Numbered from the stretch's first letter, positions 35,263 through 44,320 are shown. The stretch: DNA of 64,000 nt from Sphingomonas suaedae (GCF_007833215.1 NZ_CP042239.1:3408001-3472000), one strand, 5' to 3'. A program made the numbers and translations. Notes: generated by a model not told the origin, from the letters alone.

Positions 35263-35913
35263 ATGAAGCCGCTCCATCTCACTCTGGCCGCCCTCGTCCT
35301 CTCGTTTCCCTTGCCGCTCGCCGCCCAGTCGGACGGGGTCGCGGAATCGGGGGACACGCGCACCGCCGCGCAGGTCGAGCGCATCCGGGAGCGCATCCGC
35401 AACGACCCGCTCGCGCCCACCATCGCGCCGCGCGGATATGACGTCACCCTCGTTCTCTTCTCCGATTATCAGTGCGGCTATTGTCGGCGCTTCGGCCCGA
35501 CGCTCGACACGTTGATGGCACAGGATCCCAGGGTCCGTGTCGTCTATCGCGACTGGCCGATCCTCAGCGCCGGATCGCGCGAAGCGGCCCGCGCGGCCAT
35601 CGCCGCGCGCTTTCAGGGCAAGCATCTCGCCTTCCACCGCGCGCTGATCGCCACCAGCGGGCGGATCGACACCGCAAAGATCCGCGCTGCGGCGGACAAG
35701 GCCGGGCTGGACTGGAACCGGCTCGTCGCCGATCAGGCGAAGCACAAGACGGCGATCGACGGCTTGCTCGCGCGCACCAATGACTATGCGCGGATGCTGG
35801 GCCTCACCGGTACGCCCGGACTCATGGTCGGCCCCTATGCCATCCCCGGGCTGGTCGATCTGCCGACACTGAAAAAAGCGGTCGCCCTGGCCCGGGAGCG
35901 TAAGGGAAGCTAG
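35263..35913 (+). CDS. DsbA-family thiol-disulfide protein
   Basis: A 216-residue protein with signal peptide MKPLHLTLAALVLSFPLPLAAQ and a DsbA/DsbG-type thioredoxin fold: LFSDYQCGYCRRFGPTLDTL holds the CGYC active site, and the cis-proline loop is LTGTPGLMVG. It would form or isomerise disulfides in the periplasm. The stop is shared with the converging gene (CTAG at 35910-35913 gives both stops). Confidence 0.92.
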   Translation: MKPLHLTLAALVLSFPLPLAAQSDGVAESGDTRTAAQVERIRERIRNDPLAPTIAPRGYDVTLVLFSDYQCGYCRRFGPTLDTLMAQDPRVRVVYRDWPILSAGSREAARAAIAARFQGKHLAFHRALIATSGRIDTAKIRAAADKAGLDWNRLVADQAKHKTAIDGLLARTNDYARMLGLTGTPGLMVGPYAIPGLVDLPTLKKAVALARERKGS

Positions 35914-36371
35914 CCGCTCCGGTCGCGTTCCAGCAGTTCCTCGCGCACATGCACCGCGCGCAGCGACAGCCGGACCTCGAACAGGAATGCGACCAGCCCC
36001 GCGGTCAGCAACATCATCGACGCGATGAACGCCACTGCCACGACCACGCCGATATCCAGATGGACGATCTCCGCCCCGAACAGCAGCGCGACGACCAGGC
36101 AGATCGCGATCCCGCTCGCCACGCACAGCCAGATCGCGGTGTTGATGACCGACAGCCGCCGGTCGATCAGCCGTAGCTCCCACACATGCCGCTCATGTTC
36201 GGCCCCGGTCGAGACGGGATGGAGTTGCTCGATCTTGCGCGCGCGATCCACCACGCGCGCCATCCGTCCGACCAGCACGTTCAGGATGCCCGCGATCCCC
36301 GCCAGCAGGAAAACGGGCGCGATCGCGGTCTGGATCGTCGCGGCGACGGTGGAGAGCATCGGGGCCTGCAT
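35910..36371 (-). CDS. DUF2721 membrane protein
   Basis: A 153-residue protein with three hydrophobic helices and the DUF2721 N-terminus LAPVFLLAGIAGILNVLVGR, then RMARVVDRARKIE. I started at the ATG at 36371 (MQAPMLS). Function unknown. It converges on the DsbA-like gene and shares the four-base CTAG stop region with it. Confidence 0.85.
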   Translation of the reverse strand: MQAPMLSTVAATIQTAIAPVFLLAGIAGILNVLVGRMARVVDRARKIEQLHPVSTGAEHERHVWELRLIDRRLSVINTAIWLCVASGIAICLVVALLFGAEIVHLDIGVVVAVAFIASMMLLTAGLVAFLFEVRLSLRAVHVREELLERDRSG

Positions 36372-36455
36372 TGCGCGCACCTTATGGCGGCCCGCACGCG
36401 GCGCCAAGCGGCTCTTCCACCCTATGGTAACAAGTTGCGCGTTAGACAGGGTGCC

Positions 36456-37559
36456 ATGACGAAGCCGATGCCGCTCGCCGACTTCACGCGCCTGCCGCCC
36501 TTGCTCAGCGCGAGCATCGGCGACGGGCTGGCGAGCGCGCTCGACCCGGTCGCCGATCGCGCCGCGCCCACGCATCGTTTCCTGCGCTATGGCTGGTTCG
36601 CCGCCGCGCTCCACGCCTATGGGGGCGCGGCGCGCACGCTGACAATCGCGCGGGAGGGGGCACCGGTCCTCGCGCTGCCGATCGTCGATACCGGCCCCGC
36701 GTCGTTGCGCATCGCCCAGGTTCCCGGCTGCTACTGGCCGTTCCGCAGCTTCCCGGTCGCGCAGGATGCGGGGGCGGAGGCGTTCGAATTGCTGCTCGAC
36801 ACGCTGGGCAAGCATTGCAACGCGCTGCGCATCGGCCCGGTCTATGATCGCGACCCGGCGCTCGAAGGGCTGCGCGCCGCCGCGGCCACGCGCGGCTGGG
36901 TCGCGCTCGACCGCTTCGTCGCCGAAAGTTTCCTGCTCGACATGGCCGCGCTGCGTGCCGAAGGCACCTGGCCGCGCAACTCGACGCTCCGCAAGAACCG
37001 CTTCCATGAAAAGCATCTCGCCGAGCATGGCGAACCCGACTGGAGCTTCGTGTCGGGCGCCGACTGGACCGCGCGGGCGTTCGACGATCTCGCCGCGGTC
37101 GAGCGCAACAGCTGGATCGCCGACCGCACCGACGGCCGCGATGCCAAGTTCACCGAAGACGGCCATGGCGCCTTCTGGCGCGCCGCCGCCGCCGATCCCG
37201 TCATCGCCGCGATGCTCTGGGCCGCAGTGCTGCGCATCGACGGCCAGCCCATGGCCTTCTCGTTCGACCTCAATGCGGGGGCGCTCAAATATGCGATCGC
37301 CAACAGCTATGACCCGCGCGTCGGCAAGCATTCGCCGGGGAAACTGCTCTACTATCGCAATCTCGTCCGCGCGCTGGACGATGGCATGACGATGGTCGAC
37401 TGGGGCGCAGGCGACAGCGGCTACAAGCGTGTGATCGGCGCCGATGCCGGTCCCACGATCCGCGACTGGCTGTTCGTCCGCCCCGGCCTCCCGGGCCTCG
37501 CCGCGCGCCTCCTGCGCGGTCGCTGGCGCGCAAGCGGCAACGCCGAGCCAAAGCCGTAG
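36456..37559 (+). CDS. GNAT-family acyltransferase (BioF2/CelD-like)
   Basis: A 367-residue protein with two GNAT-like halves, typical of the acetyltransferase-6 (CelD/BioF2-like) group: RNSTLRKNRFHEKHLAEHG and a second domain ending KHSPGKLLYYRNLVRALDDG, the acyl-CoA-binding and late strand region. I started at the ATG at 36456, not further upstream where the frame overlaps the DUF2721 gene. Substrate unknown; some members act in envelope polysaccharide modification. Confidence 0.75.
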   Translation: MTKPMPLADFTRLPPLLSASIGDGLASALDPVADRAAPTHRFLRYGWFAAALHAYGGAARTLTIAREGAPVLALPIVDTGPASLRIAQVPGCYWPFRSFPVAQDAGAEAFELLLDTLGKHCNALRIGPVYDRDPALEGLRAAAATRGWVALDRFVAESFLLDMAALRAEGTWPRNSTLRKNRFHEKHLAEHGEPDWSFVSGADWTARAFDDLAAVERNSWIADRTDGRDAKFTEDGHGAFWRAAAADPVIAAMLWAAVLRIDGQPMAFSFDLNAGALKYAIANSYDPRVGKHSPGKLLYYRNLVRALDDGMTMVDWGAGDSGYKRVIGADAGPTIRDWLFVRPGLPGLAARLLRGRWRASGNAEPKP

Positions 37560-37571
37560 CGCCAGGAAATC

Positions 37572-37665
37572 CGATCGCTCCGTTTGCCCTGAGCCTGTCG
37601 AAGGGCCTTTTTCGCCATCACGGACCGCTGGAACGGTGCTTCGACAAGCTCAGCACAGACGGATC
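37572..37665. repeat. Palindromic repeat of the CTTCGACAAGCTCAG type
   Basis: CCCTGAGCCTGTCGAAGGGC (from 37586) and GTGCTTCGACAAGCTCAGCAC (from 37635) are two hairpins with related arms in opposite orientation, flanked by CCGT and ACGG-type ends. Short elements of this kind are frequent between genes in sphingomonads. It sits between two converging genes. Confidence 0.75.
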
Positions 37666-37694
37666 ATAGGCGGTAGCGGCTTCGCGCGAGCGCC

Positions 37695-38672
37695 CTATGG
37701 CGCCGTCTCGACCGGCCGCGCCTGCGCCAGATACAGCGCGAACAGATCATCCGCGTCGGTCCATTCGCGCGTCACGCTCCACCCGCCTGCGGCGAGCAGC
37801 AGCCGCGCGTCGCGCGCGCCATATTTGTGGCTGTTCTCGGTATGGATCGTCTCGCCCGCGGCGATGCTGAAGCCACGCCCATCGACCTCGAACGCAACCG
37901 GCCGCACCGCCTCCAGAAGCATCTCGATCCGCGCCAGTTCGTCGTTCCAGCGTGCGACATGGCGGAATGCGTCGACCGGAATCGTGCCGGACAGCTCGGC
38001 ATTGATCCGCTCCAGCAGGTTGAGGTTGAACGCTGCCGTCACCCCCTGCGCATCGTCATAGGCGGGGACCAGCAGCGCCGGGTCCTTGATCCGGTCGATC
38101 CCGATCAGCAGCGACGCGCCCTCGCCGAGCGACTGACGCATCGTCCGTAACAGATCGACTGCAGCGGCCGGCGCCATGTTGCCGATCGTCGATCCGGGAA
38201 AGAAACCCAGCCGCGAAAGCCCCCCGATCCCGGCGGGCATCCGCAGCGGCTTCATGAAATCGCCCTCGACCGGCTCGACCGCCACATCGGGGAATTGCGC
38301 CGCGATGCCACGTGCCGATGCGCGCAGGAAATCGCCCGAAATATCGATCGGCACATAGGCGGCGGGCTTCACCGCGCGCAGCAGCACCGGGGTCTTGGCC
38401 GACGATCCCGATCCGAACTCGACCACCGCGCCACCGGCGCCCGTCTCGCGCGCGACCTCCGGGCTCACTTGCTCCAGCAACGCCGTCTCGGTCCGCGTCG
38501 GATAATATTCGGGAAGCGCGGTAATCTCCTCGAACAGTTCCGACCCGCGCCGGTCATAGAACCAGCGTGCCGGAATCGCCCGGGGCCGCGCCGCGAGCCC
38601 GTTCAGCACATCCGCGCGAAACGCCGGATCGGCAAGGCTTGCCTGCCCGTCCTCGATGTCATGTTTGAGCAT
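37695..38672 (-). CDS. egtD: L-histidine N(alpha)-methyltransferase
   Basis: A 325-residue protein of the EgtD family: RWFYDRRGSELFEEIT, EYYPTRTETALLE, SAM-binding EFGSGSSAKTPVLL and FFPGSTIGN. It trimethylates histidine to hercynine, the first step of ergothioneine synthesis. I started at the ATG at 38672, whose A overlaps the egtB stop (TAATG). Confidence 0.95.
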   Translation of the reverse strand: MLKHDIEDGQASLADPAFRADVLNGLAARPRAIPARWFYDRRGSELFEEITALPEYYPTRTETALLEQVSPEVARETGAGGAVVEFGSGSSAKTPVLLRAVKPAAYVPIDISGDFLRASARGIAAQFPDVAVEPVEGDFMKPLRMPAGIGGLSRLGFFPGSTIGNMAPAAAVDLLRTMRQSLGEGASLLIGIDRIKDPALLVPAYDDAQGVTAAFNLNLLERINAELSGTIPVDAFRHVARWNDELARIEMLLEAVRPVAFEVDGRGFSIAAGETIHTENSHKYGARDARLLLAAGGWSVTREWTDADDLFALYLAQARPVETAP

Positions 38673-39931
38673 TACAGATCCTTCGCCAGGCGCACGCCGG
38701 TGAACTGCCAGCGCTGGTGCGGATAAAAGAAGTTGCGATAGCTGGCGCGCGCATGGCCGCGCGGCGTGGCGCAACTGCCGCCGCGCAGCACGCACTGCCC
38801 GCTCATGAACTTGCCATTATATTCGCCCACCGCGCCTTCGGCGGCGGCAAAGCCGGGATAGGGGCGGTAGGCGCTGCCGGTCCATTCCCACACATCGCCG
38901 AAAAATGCCGGCCCGCCGGTCGCCGGGCGCGGTTCGACCGGTCCGGCGCAATCCAGCTGGTTGCCGCCCACAGGATCATGGCCGCTCGCCGCAACCTCCC
39001 ATTCCGCCTCGGTCGGCAGCCGTGCACCCGCCCAGCTGGCATAGGCGTCGGCCTCGAAGAAACTCACATGCGTCACCGGTGCAGCGGGGTCGATCGCGCG
39101 CCGCCCGTCCAGCCCGAAGCGCGTCCAGCCGTCGTCGCGCTGTTCCCAGTAAAGCGGCGCTTCGATCCCCTCGGCCTTCACCCAGGCCCAGCCATCGGAA
39201 AGCCAGTGGCGTGGCTCCGAATAGCCCCCGTCCGCAATAAACGCCGCCCATTCGCCATTGGTCACCGTCCGGTCGGCCAGTGCGTGGGGGTGGAGCAGCA
39301 CGCGGTGGCGCGGGCCTTCGCAATCGAAGGCGAATCCGTCGCCCTGCGCGCCGATCTCGGCGACCCCCTCCACCCCTTCGATCCAGCGCATCGGCCCCGG
39401 CATCTCCACCGGAATCTTGCGCTTGCCCGGCCAGATCGCGGGTTCCACCGGATTGCACGAAAACAGGTGGAGAATGTCGGTCAGCAGCAATTCCTGATGC
39501 TGCTCCTCATGATGGCAGCCCAGCTCGATCAGCGTCAGCGCGGCGTCGGGAAGGGTGGGCAGCGCATCGACCAGCGCCCCGTCCACCGCCGCGCGATAGG
39601 CCATTACCTCGTCCAGCGACGGCCGCGTCACCATCCCGCGCCGCGCGCGCGCATGGCGCTGCCCCTCGGCCTCGTAATAGCTGTTGAACAGGAACGGGAA
39701 GCGGGCATCGTGCAGGCGATAGCCGGGCACATGATCGCGCAGCACGAACGTCTCGAAGAACCAGGTGGTATGCGCCAGATGCCATTTGGCGGGGGAGGCG
39801 TCCTCCATTGACTGGACGGTCGCATCGGCGTCGGAAAGTGGAGCGACAAGATCGGCGGAAAGCGCCCGAACCGCGCGGAACCGCGCTTCGAGCGTTGTGC
39901 TGCACGCGGCGATCTGCGCCTTCGTTCGCAT
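38672..39931 (-). CDS. egtB: Hercynine sulfoxide synthase EgtB
   Basis: A 419-residue non-haem iron enzyme. The N-terminal DinB-like domain carries [10 protein letters not shown] and the iron motif HEEQHQE (H-x3-H-x-E); the C-terminal formylglycine-enzyme-like domain ends [18 protein letters not shown] and WQFTGVRLA. It joins hercynine with a thiol (cysteine or gamma-glutamylcysteine). It heads a two-gene unit with egtD; egtC and egtE are absent locally. Confidence 0.95.
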   Translation of the reverse strand: MRTKAQIAACSTTLEARFRAVRALSADLVAPLSDADATVQSMEDASPAKWHLAHTTWFFETFVLRDHVPGYRLHDARFPFLFNSYYEAEGQRHARARRGMVTRPSLDEVMAYRAAVDGALVDALPTLPDAALTLIELGCHHEEQHQELLLTDILHLFSCNPVEPAIWPGKRKIPVEMPGPMRWIEGVEGVAEIGAQGDGFAFDCEGPRHRVLLHPHALADRTVTNGEWAAFIADGGYSEPRHWLSDGWAWVKAEGIEAPLYWEQRDDGWTRFGLDGRRAIDPAAPVTHVSFFEADAYASWAGARLPTEAEWEVAASGHDPVGGNQLDCAGPVEPRPATGGPAFFGDVWEWTGSAYRPYPGFAAAEGAVGEYNGKFMSGQCVLRGGSCATPRGHARASYRNFFYPHQRWQFTGVRLAKDL

Positions 39932-39975
39932 TTCGTTCTCCTATCCCGAAACGCCGCGAAGGTCAAACCCTCAAC

Positions 39976-40545
39976 TCACCGGTGCGCCCCTGGCGTCCAC
40001 AGAACGTCGCCACCCGCCTCTTGGTTCATTTCGCGCGCAAGAACAAAAAGCAGGTCGGACAAGCGGTTGAGATAGGCCAGCGCCTGCGGATTGAGCGAAA
40101 CGCTTGCCGCCGCCGCAGTCGCGCTGCGTTCGGCGCGGCGCACGATCGCGCGTGCCAGATGCACCGCCGCCGCCGCTTGCGATCCGCCGGGCAGGATGAA
40201 GCTGGTGAGGGGGCTAAGCGATTCGTTGGCGGCGTCGATCGCGACTTCCAGCCGCGCGACCTGCGCCGGGACGATGCGCAGCGTCATTTCGCCCGGCTCA
40301 AAATCGTCGCCCGGCGTCGCCAGATCGGCGCCCAGATCGAACAGGTCGTTCTGCACCGTCAGCAACAGCCGCGCGGGATAGTCCTCGCCGATCGCCGCGA
40401 TCGCCACCCCGATCGCGCTGTTCGCCTCGTCGACATCGCCGATCGCCGCCATGCGCGGGTCGTGCTTGGCTACCCGCGATCCGTCGACCAGCCCCGTGGT
40501 GCCGTCATCGCCGGTGCGCGTATAGATCTTGTTGAGCTTGACCAT
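39976..40545 (-). CDS. Cob(I)yrinic acid a,c-diamide adenosyltransferase, PduO type
   Basis: A 189-residue ATP:cobalamin adenosyltransferase with YTRTGDDGTTGL at the N-terminus, GDVDEANSAIG and FILPGGSQAAAAVHLARAI, the PduO core. It makes adenosylcobalamin. No cobalamin riboswitch was seen upstream. Confidence 0.93.
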   Translation of the reverse strand: MVKLNKIYTRTGDDGTTGLVDGSRVAKHDPRMAAIGDVDEANSAIGVAIAAIGEDYPARLLLTVQNDLFDLGADLATPGDDFEPGEMTLRIVPAQVARLEVAIDAANESLSPLTSFILPGGSQAAAAVHLARAIVRRAERSATAAAASVSLNPQALAYLNRLSDLLFVLAREMNQEAGGDVLWTPGAHR

Positions 40546-40589
40546 GTTTGTTCAGGTGCCGTGACCATCCGGCGTCGCCGAATGCAAAC

Positions 40590-40817
40590 TCACGCGCTCG
40601 CGAGCAGCAGCAACAGCGCGACGATCGCGATGGCGATCCCCTGGAACAGGATGCGCTGCTGCATCGCCTTGTTCGACTTGAGCGACGACGCGCTCGGCCC
40701 GTCGCCCGATTTCAGCTCCGCCTCGGTGGTGCGCAGGAATGCGACGATGCCCTTGATGAGCGCGAAGACGGTCGCCAGCATCGCGGCGATGAGCAGCAGG
40801 ACGAGAAAAAGCTTCAT
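40590..40817 (-). CDS. Small two-helix membrane protein (HIG1-like)
   Basis: A 75-residue protein with two hydrophobic helices joined by a polar loop, and a QQRILFQ motif before helix 2, close to the HIG1 pattern QRxxFQ that marks respiratory supercomplex factors. Function in this organism unknown; association with respiratory enzymes is inference. Confidence 0.75.
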   Translation of the reverse strand: MKLFLVLLLIAAMLATVFALIKGIVAFLRTTEAELKSGDGPSASSLKSNKAMQQRILFQGIAIAIVALLLLLASA

Positions 40818-40826
40818 GACCCCGAT

Positions 40827-41870
40827 CTAGTCCTTCGCCGCACCGAATCCAACCGGAACCTCGCCCCGCCGCAGCGCATCGGCCAGCGCGCGCCCGTCCG
40901 CGCCGCTTTCGCGCAATGCCGCCAGCGTCGGCGCGCCGTGCCGCTTGGCCAGTCGCGCGCCGTCCGGCCCGGTCAGCAGGCGATGATGATGGTAGCGCGG
41001 CACGGGCAGGTCGAGCAGCGCCTGGAGCAGCCGGTGGACATGCGTCGCGGGCAACAAATCCTCGCCGCGCACCACATCGGTCACCCCCTGCATCGCATCG
41101 TCGATCGTGACCGCAAGATGATAGGAAGCGGGCGCATCCTTGCGCGCCAGCACAACATCGCCATGCGCGGTCGGGTCGGCGACGATGGTGCCATGGCGGG
41201 AGTCGGTGAAGGTCAACGCATTCCTCCCCCAGCTTGCTGGGGGAGGGGGACCAGCCGTAGGCTGGTGGAGGGGCCGACCCGCAGAGGGCGGAATTTTGTC
41301 GAGATGTTCACGGCGGTCTGCGACCGCCGCCCCTCCACCACCGCTTCGCGGCGGTCCCCCTCCCCTGAGCAAGCTCAGGGGAGGAATGGACGCGAGTGCC
41401 CCCCCCATATCCAGCCGCCAGCAATGCGGCTGCGCCAGATCCGGCGCCTCCAGCCCCCGGCACGTCCCCGGATACACAACCCCCTCCGGCCCATGCGGCG
41501 CGCTCGCGCTCGCGGCGATGTCCGCGCGCGTGCAGAAACAGGGATAGATCAGCCCCCGGCCGCGCAGATCGTCCAGCGCTGCCTGATACGCCCCCAGCCG
41601 CGCCGACTGGAACAGCACCTCGCCATCCCAGTCCAGCCCCAGCCAGCGCAGGTCCTCCATGATCGTCGCGACATGCTCCGCCCGGCTGCGCGTCCCGTCG
41701 ATATCCTCGATCCGCAGCAAAAACCGCCCGCCGCGCGCCCGCGCGAACTCATGCGCCGCGATCGCCGAGAAGGCATGGCCCAGATGCAGCCGCCCGGTCG
41801 GGCTCGGCGCAAAGCGGGTGACGATGGTCTGGCTGTCGGACGGCACGATTTCCATGTAGAGCGGCGCCAT
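40827..41870 (-). CDS. gluQ: Glutamyl-Q tRNA(Asp) synthetase with in-frame repeat insert
   Basis: A 347-residue GluQ: FAPSPTGRLHLGHA (HIGH motif) near the start, LRIEDIDGTRSR, and the KRHGAP (KMSKS-like) end. It attaches glutamate to queuosine on tRNA-Asp. The family is usually about 290-300 residues; here residues about 161-218 are encoded by a palindromic intergenic-type repeat (41219-41388), giving a Gly/Pro-rich, out-of-character stretch between WRLDMGGAL and NALTFTDSRHG. The reading frame stays open. The start is uncertain: ATG at 41870 has GAGG nearby; ATG at 41855 is the alternative. The 41870 start overlaps the divergent hydroxylase start by two bases. Confidence 0.85.
   Translation of the reverse strand: MAPLYMEIVPSDSQTIVTRFAPSPTGRLHLGHAFSAIAAHEFARARGGRFLLRIEDIDGTRSRAEHVATIMEDLRWLGLDWDGEVLFQSARLGAYQAALDDLRGRGLIYPCFCTRADIAASASAPHGPEGVVYPGTCRGLEAPDLAQPHCWRLDMGGALASIPPLSLLRGGGPPRSGGGGAAVADRREHLDKIPPSAGRPLHQPTAGPPPPASWGRNALTFTDSRHGTIVADPTAHGDVVLARKDAPASYHLAVTIDDAMQGVTDVVRGEDLLPATHVHRLLQALLDLPVPRYHHHRLLTGPDGARLAKRHGAPTLAALRESGADGRALADALRRGEVPVGFGAAKD
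41219..41388. repeat. Palindromic repeat element inside gluQ
   Basis: Perfect 11-base outer arms CATTCCTCCCC (41219-41229) and GGGGAGGAATG (41378-41388) enclose smaller hairpins (CCCCCAGCTTGCTGGGGG, ACCAGCCGTAGGCTGGT, ACCGCTTCGCGGCGGT, CCCCTGAGCAAGCTCAGGGG). This is the structure of an intergenic repeat, yet it lies inside a coding gene and keeps it open. Confidence 0.8.
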
Positions 41871-42693
41871 GTTCCTCGCCATCCTCTTGTCGGCGCTCGC
41901 CATGACGTTGATCGTCGGGGTGCGCTATCTGATCGTCTCGGGCGGCTTCGCCTGGGCGACCCGGCTGCGACATCCCGGCCTCTATCGCGGACTCGACGCG
42001 CAGATGCGGCGCGAGGTGATCTGGAGCCTCGCCAGCGCCGCCATCTATGGCATCCCGGCCGGCGTGGTCGCCTGGGGCTGGCAAAATCACGGCTGGACGC
42101 GGATCTATACCGATGTCGCCGCATACCCGCTCTGGTATCTCCCGCTCTCGGTCTTCCTCTACCTCTTCGCGCACGACACATGGTTCTACTGGACGCATCG
42201 CTGGATGCACCGGCCGCGCTGGTTCCGCATCGCCCATGCCGTCCATCACGACAGTCGCCCGCCCACCGCATGGGCGGCGATGAGCTTTCACCCGATCGAG
42301 GCGCTGACCGGCGCTGTGGTAATTCCGGCACTGGTGTTCCTCATTCCGATCCATGTCGGCGCATTGGGGTTGGTGCTTGGAATCATGACGGTTATGGGTG
42401 TCACCAATCACATGGGGTGGGAGGTGTTTCCGCGGGCGATGTGGCGCGGGCCGGTGGGGGACTGGCTCATCACCGCAAGCCATCATCAGCGGCACCATGA
42501 GCAATATGGGTGCAACTATGGTCTCTATTTCCGTTTCTGGGACCGGCTGTGCGGGACGGACCGGGGCGTCGGCGATTTCGCCAAAGCCCATGAAAAGCGC
42601 CTTGGCGATTTCGCGAAGGCACATGCGCGCGCTGCTTCCCGCGGCGCTGCTGCTCCTCCCGGCGGCCTCGCCAGTGAGCAACCTCGACCTTGA
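41869..42693 (+). CDS. Fatty acid hydroxylase-superfamily membrane protein (sterol desaturase-like)
   Basis: A 274-residue di-iron membrane protein. Histidine boxes are in order HDTWFYWTHRWMH, HAVHHDS and HHQRHH. At least three hydrophobic helices surround them. Members hydroxylate lipids, carotenoids or hopanoids; the substrate is unknown. Residues GVGDFAKAHEKRLGDFAKAH show a short tandem repeat, and the last 30 residues (ARAASRGAAAPPGG) are read over the start of the next gene, so the true functional end is near residue 245. Confidence 0.85.
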   Translation: MFLAILLSALAMTLIVGVRYLIVSGGFAWATRLRHPGLYRGLDAQMRREVIWSLASAAIYGIPAGVVAWGWQNHGWTRIYTDVAAYPLWYLPLSVFLYLFAHDTWFYWTHRWMHRPRWFRIAHAVHHDSRPPTAWAAMSFHPIEALTGAVVIPALVFLIPIHVGALGLVLGIMTVMGVTNHMGWEVFPRAMWRGPVGDWLITASHHQRHHEQYGCNYGLYFRFWDRLCGTDRGVGDFAKAHEKRLGDFAKAHARAASRGAAAPPGGLASEQPRP

Positions 42694-43036
42694 AGTCACC
42701 GGGCTGCGCAATGCGAAGGGCGTGCTGCGCATCTGCCTGACCGCGCGACCCGACAGCTTCCCCGATTGCAAGGACGATCCCCGCGCCGTTTCGCGCACCA
42801 TCGCCGCCACCTCGCCCAAGACCCGGTTCGAGGGGCTGGCGAGCGGCACCTATGCCGTGGCGATCATCCATGATGCCAATGGCAACAAGAAACTCGACAC
42901 GATGCTCGGCATCCCCCGCGAAGGCTTCGGCTTCAGCCGCAACCCCGCCATCGGCTTCGGCCCGCCCAAATTCACCTCGGCCTGCTTCCCGCTCGACGGC
43001 GAAACGCAGCAGGTGAAGATGCGCTATCTGCTTTAG
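42623..43036 (+). CDS. DUF2141 secreted protein
   Basis: A 137-residue protein: signal peptide MRALLPAALLLLPAASP, then a DUF2141 domain with the pattern VTGLRNAKGVLRICLTA, GLASGTYAVAIIHDANGNKK and PPKFTSACFPL. Function unknown; the fold resembles small beta-sandwich domains. It overlaps the hydroxylase gene by 71 bases in another frame; GAAGG precedes the ATG. Confidence 0.85.
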   Translation: MRALLPAALLLLPAASPVSNLDLEVTGLRNAKGVLRICLTARPDSFPDCKDDPRAVSRTIAATSPKTRFEGLASGTYAVAIIHDANGNKKLDTMLGIPREGFGFSRNPAIGFGPPKFTSACFPLDGETQQVKMRYLL

Positions 43037-43151
43037 GGCAAAAGCGACGCGCTGCCGTCTGCCGATGACCCCGACTGAAATCGCACGGGTCCACGCATCC
43101 ATTTGTGCGTTGCAGCGTTGCGCAGCTGAAACAGTTTCAGGATAAAACCCT

Positions 43152-44003
43152 ATGCGTATCGTCCTCGCCTGCCTCGCCACCGCCGCTTTCGCCACTCCCG
43201 CCTTCGCGCAGGACGAACCCGCAGCCGAGCAGGCCGCGGTTGCGGAAGAGGCCTCAGCGCGCCTCACCGTCGCGGTCGGTGGTGCCTGGATTCCCGATTA
43301 TGAGGGGTCGGACGACAATCGCTGGACCCCGATCCCCGCCGCCAACGGCACCGTCGCGGGGATGAGCTTCACCATACTCGGCAACCGCGCCAGCCTCGAC
43401 GTGATTCCCGAGGTCGCCGGTAAGGACTGGAACTTCCAGCTCGGCCCCGTCGCCGTCATCAACCTCAACCGCACCAATCGCGATGCGATCGACGATCCCC
43501 GCGTCGCGGCATTGGGAGAAATCGACACGGCGGTCGAGGTCGGCGGCTATATCGGCATCGCCAAGACCGGCATTCTTCACGACTATGACACGCTGTCGGC
43601 CAGCCTGTCCTACCGTCACGACGTGACCAAAATCCACAAGAGCGGCATTTTCACCCCCTCGGTCAACTATACCACCCCGCTCAGCACGAAGGCGCTGGTA
43701 TCGGTGTTCGCCTCGGCCGAGATCGTCGAGGATCGCTATGCCCGCACCTATTTCGGCGTGACCCCGGCGGGCAGCGTCGCGAGCGGCCTTCCCGTGTTCC
43801 GGCCGGAGGGCGGGCAAAAGGACATCACGGTCGGCGGCTTCGTCACCCATGCGATCACCGGCGACCTGACCAAGGGTCTCGCGCTGATCGTCGGCGGCAC
43901 CTACAAGAAGCTGGTCGGCGATTTCGCGGATTCGCCGCTCGTCAGCATCGCCGGCTCGCGTCACCAATGGACCGGCGGCGCAGGACTGGCGCTGACCTTC
44001 TGA
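43152..44003 (+). CDS. MipA/OmpV-family outer membrane protein
   Basis: A 283-residue barrel with signal peptide MRIVLACLATAAFATPAFAQ. Family phrases: GGAWIPDYEGSDDNRWTPIP, RASLDVIPEVAG, and DITVGGFVTHAITGDLTKGL. The C-terminal strand ends GGAGLALTF. Members include MltA-interacting scaffold protein MipA; exact role unknown here. Confidence 0.92.
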   Translation: MRIVLACLATAAFATPAFAQDEPAAEQAAVAEEASARLTVAVGGAWIPDYEGSDDNRWTPIPAANGTVAGMSFTILGNRASLDVIPEVAGKDWNFQLGPVAVINLNRTNRDAIDDPRVAALGEIDTAVEVGGYIGIAKTGILHDYDTLSASLSYRHDVTKIHKSGIFTPSVNYTTPLSTKALVSVFASAEIVEDRYARTYFGVTPAGSVASGLPVFRPEGGQKDITVGGFVTHAITGDLTKGLALIVGGTYKKLVGDFADSPLVSIAGSRHQWTGGAGLALTF

Positions 44004-44320
44004 CATCCGCCAATCCCTGGCCAGTCACCCCGGACGGCCGCTACTTCGTGGTACGCGGCCGGCTGTGGCGGATGAGCAACCCGGCGCTGGCCGAGGCGGA
44101 GCGGGAGGCGCTGGTGCGCGACCTGATGGCCGCCCGCCGCGCCGTCCGTGCCCGCGAAGCCGGCGCGCGCGCCCGCGTCGATGCGGCGAAGCACGCGCTC
44201 GGCGAGCGTGGCCCGGTGTGGTGGGACGACGGCGCTCCCGACTGGAACCGCCATCTTGCGAAGAACACCCCCTATGCCGACTGGTACGCCGCCCTCGACA
44301 GCGATGCGACGGACGCGTAG
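43967..44320 (+). CDS. Conserved hypothetical protein (NPWPVTPDGRYFVVRGRLWR family)
   Basis: Up to 117 residues. The conserved block NPWPVTPDGRYFVVRGRLWR, an Ala/Arg-rich helix (MAARRAVRAREAGARARVDA) and a WWDDGAPDWNRHL end are seen together in small proteins I recall from alphaproteobacteria. The only ATG before the block lies inside the mipA-type gene (37-base overlap), so the true start is unclear; a non-ATG start near 44000 is possible. It is just upstream of the TPP riboswitch but is not thiamin-related by sequence. Confidence 0.65.
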   Translation: MDRRRRTGADLLTSANPWPVTPDGRYFVVRGRLWRMSNPALAEAEREALVRDLMAARRAVRAREAGARARVDAAKHALGERGPVWWDDGAPDWNRHLAKNTPYADWYAALDSDATDA

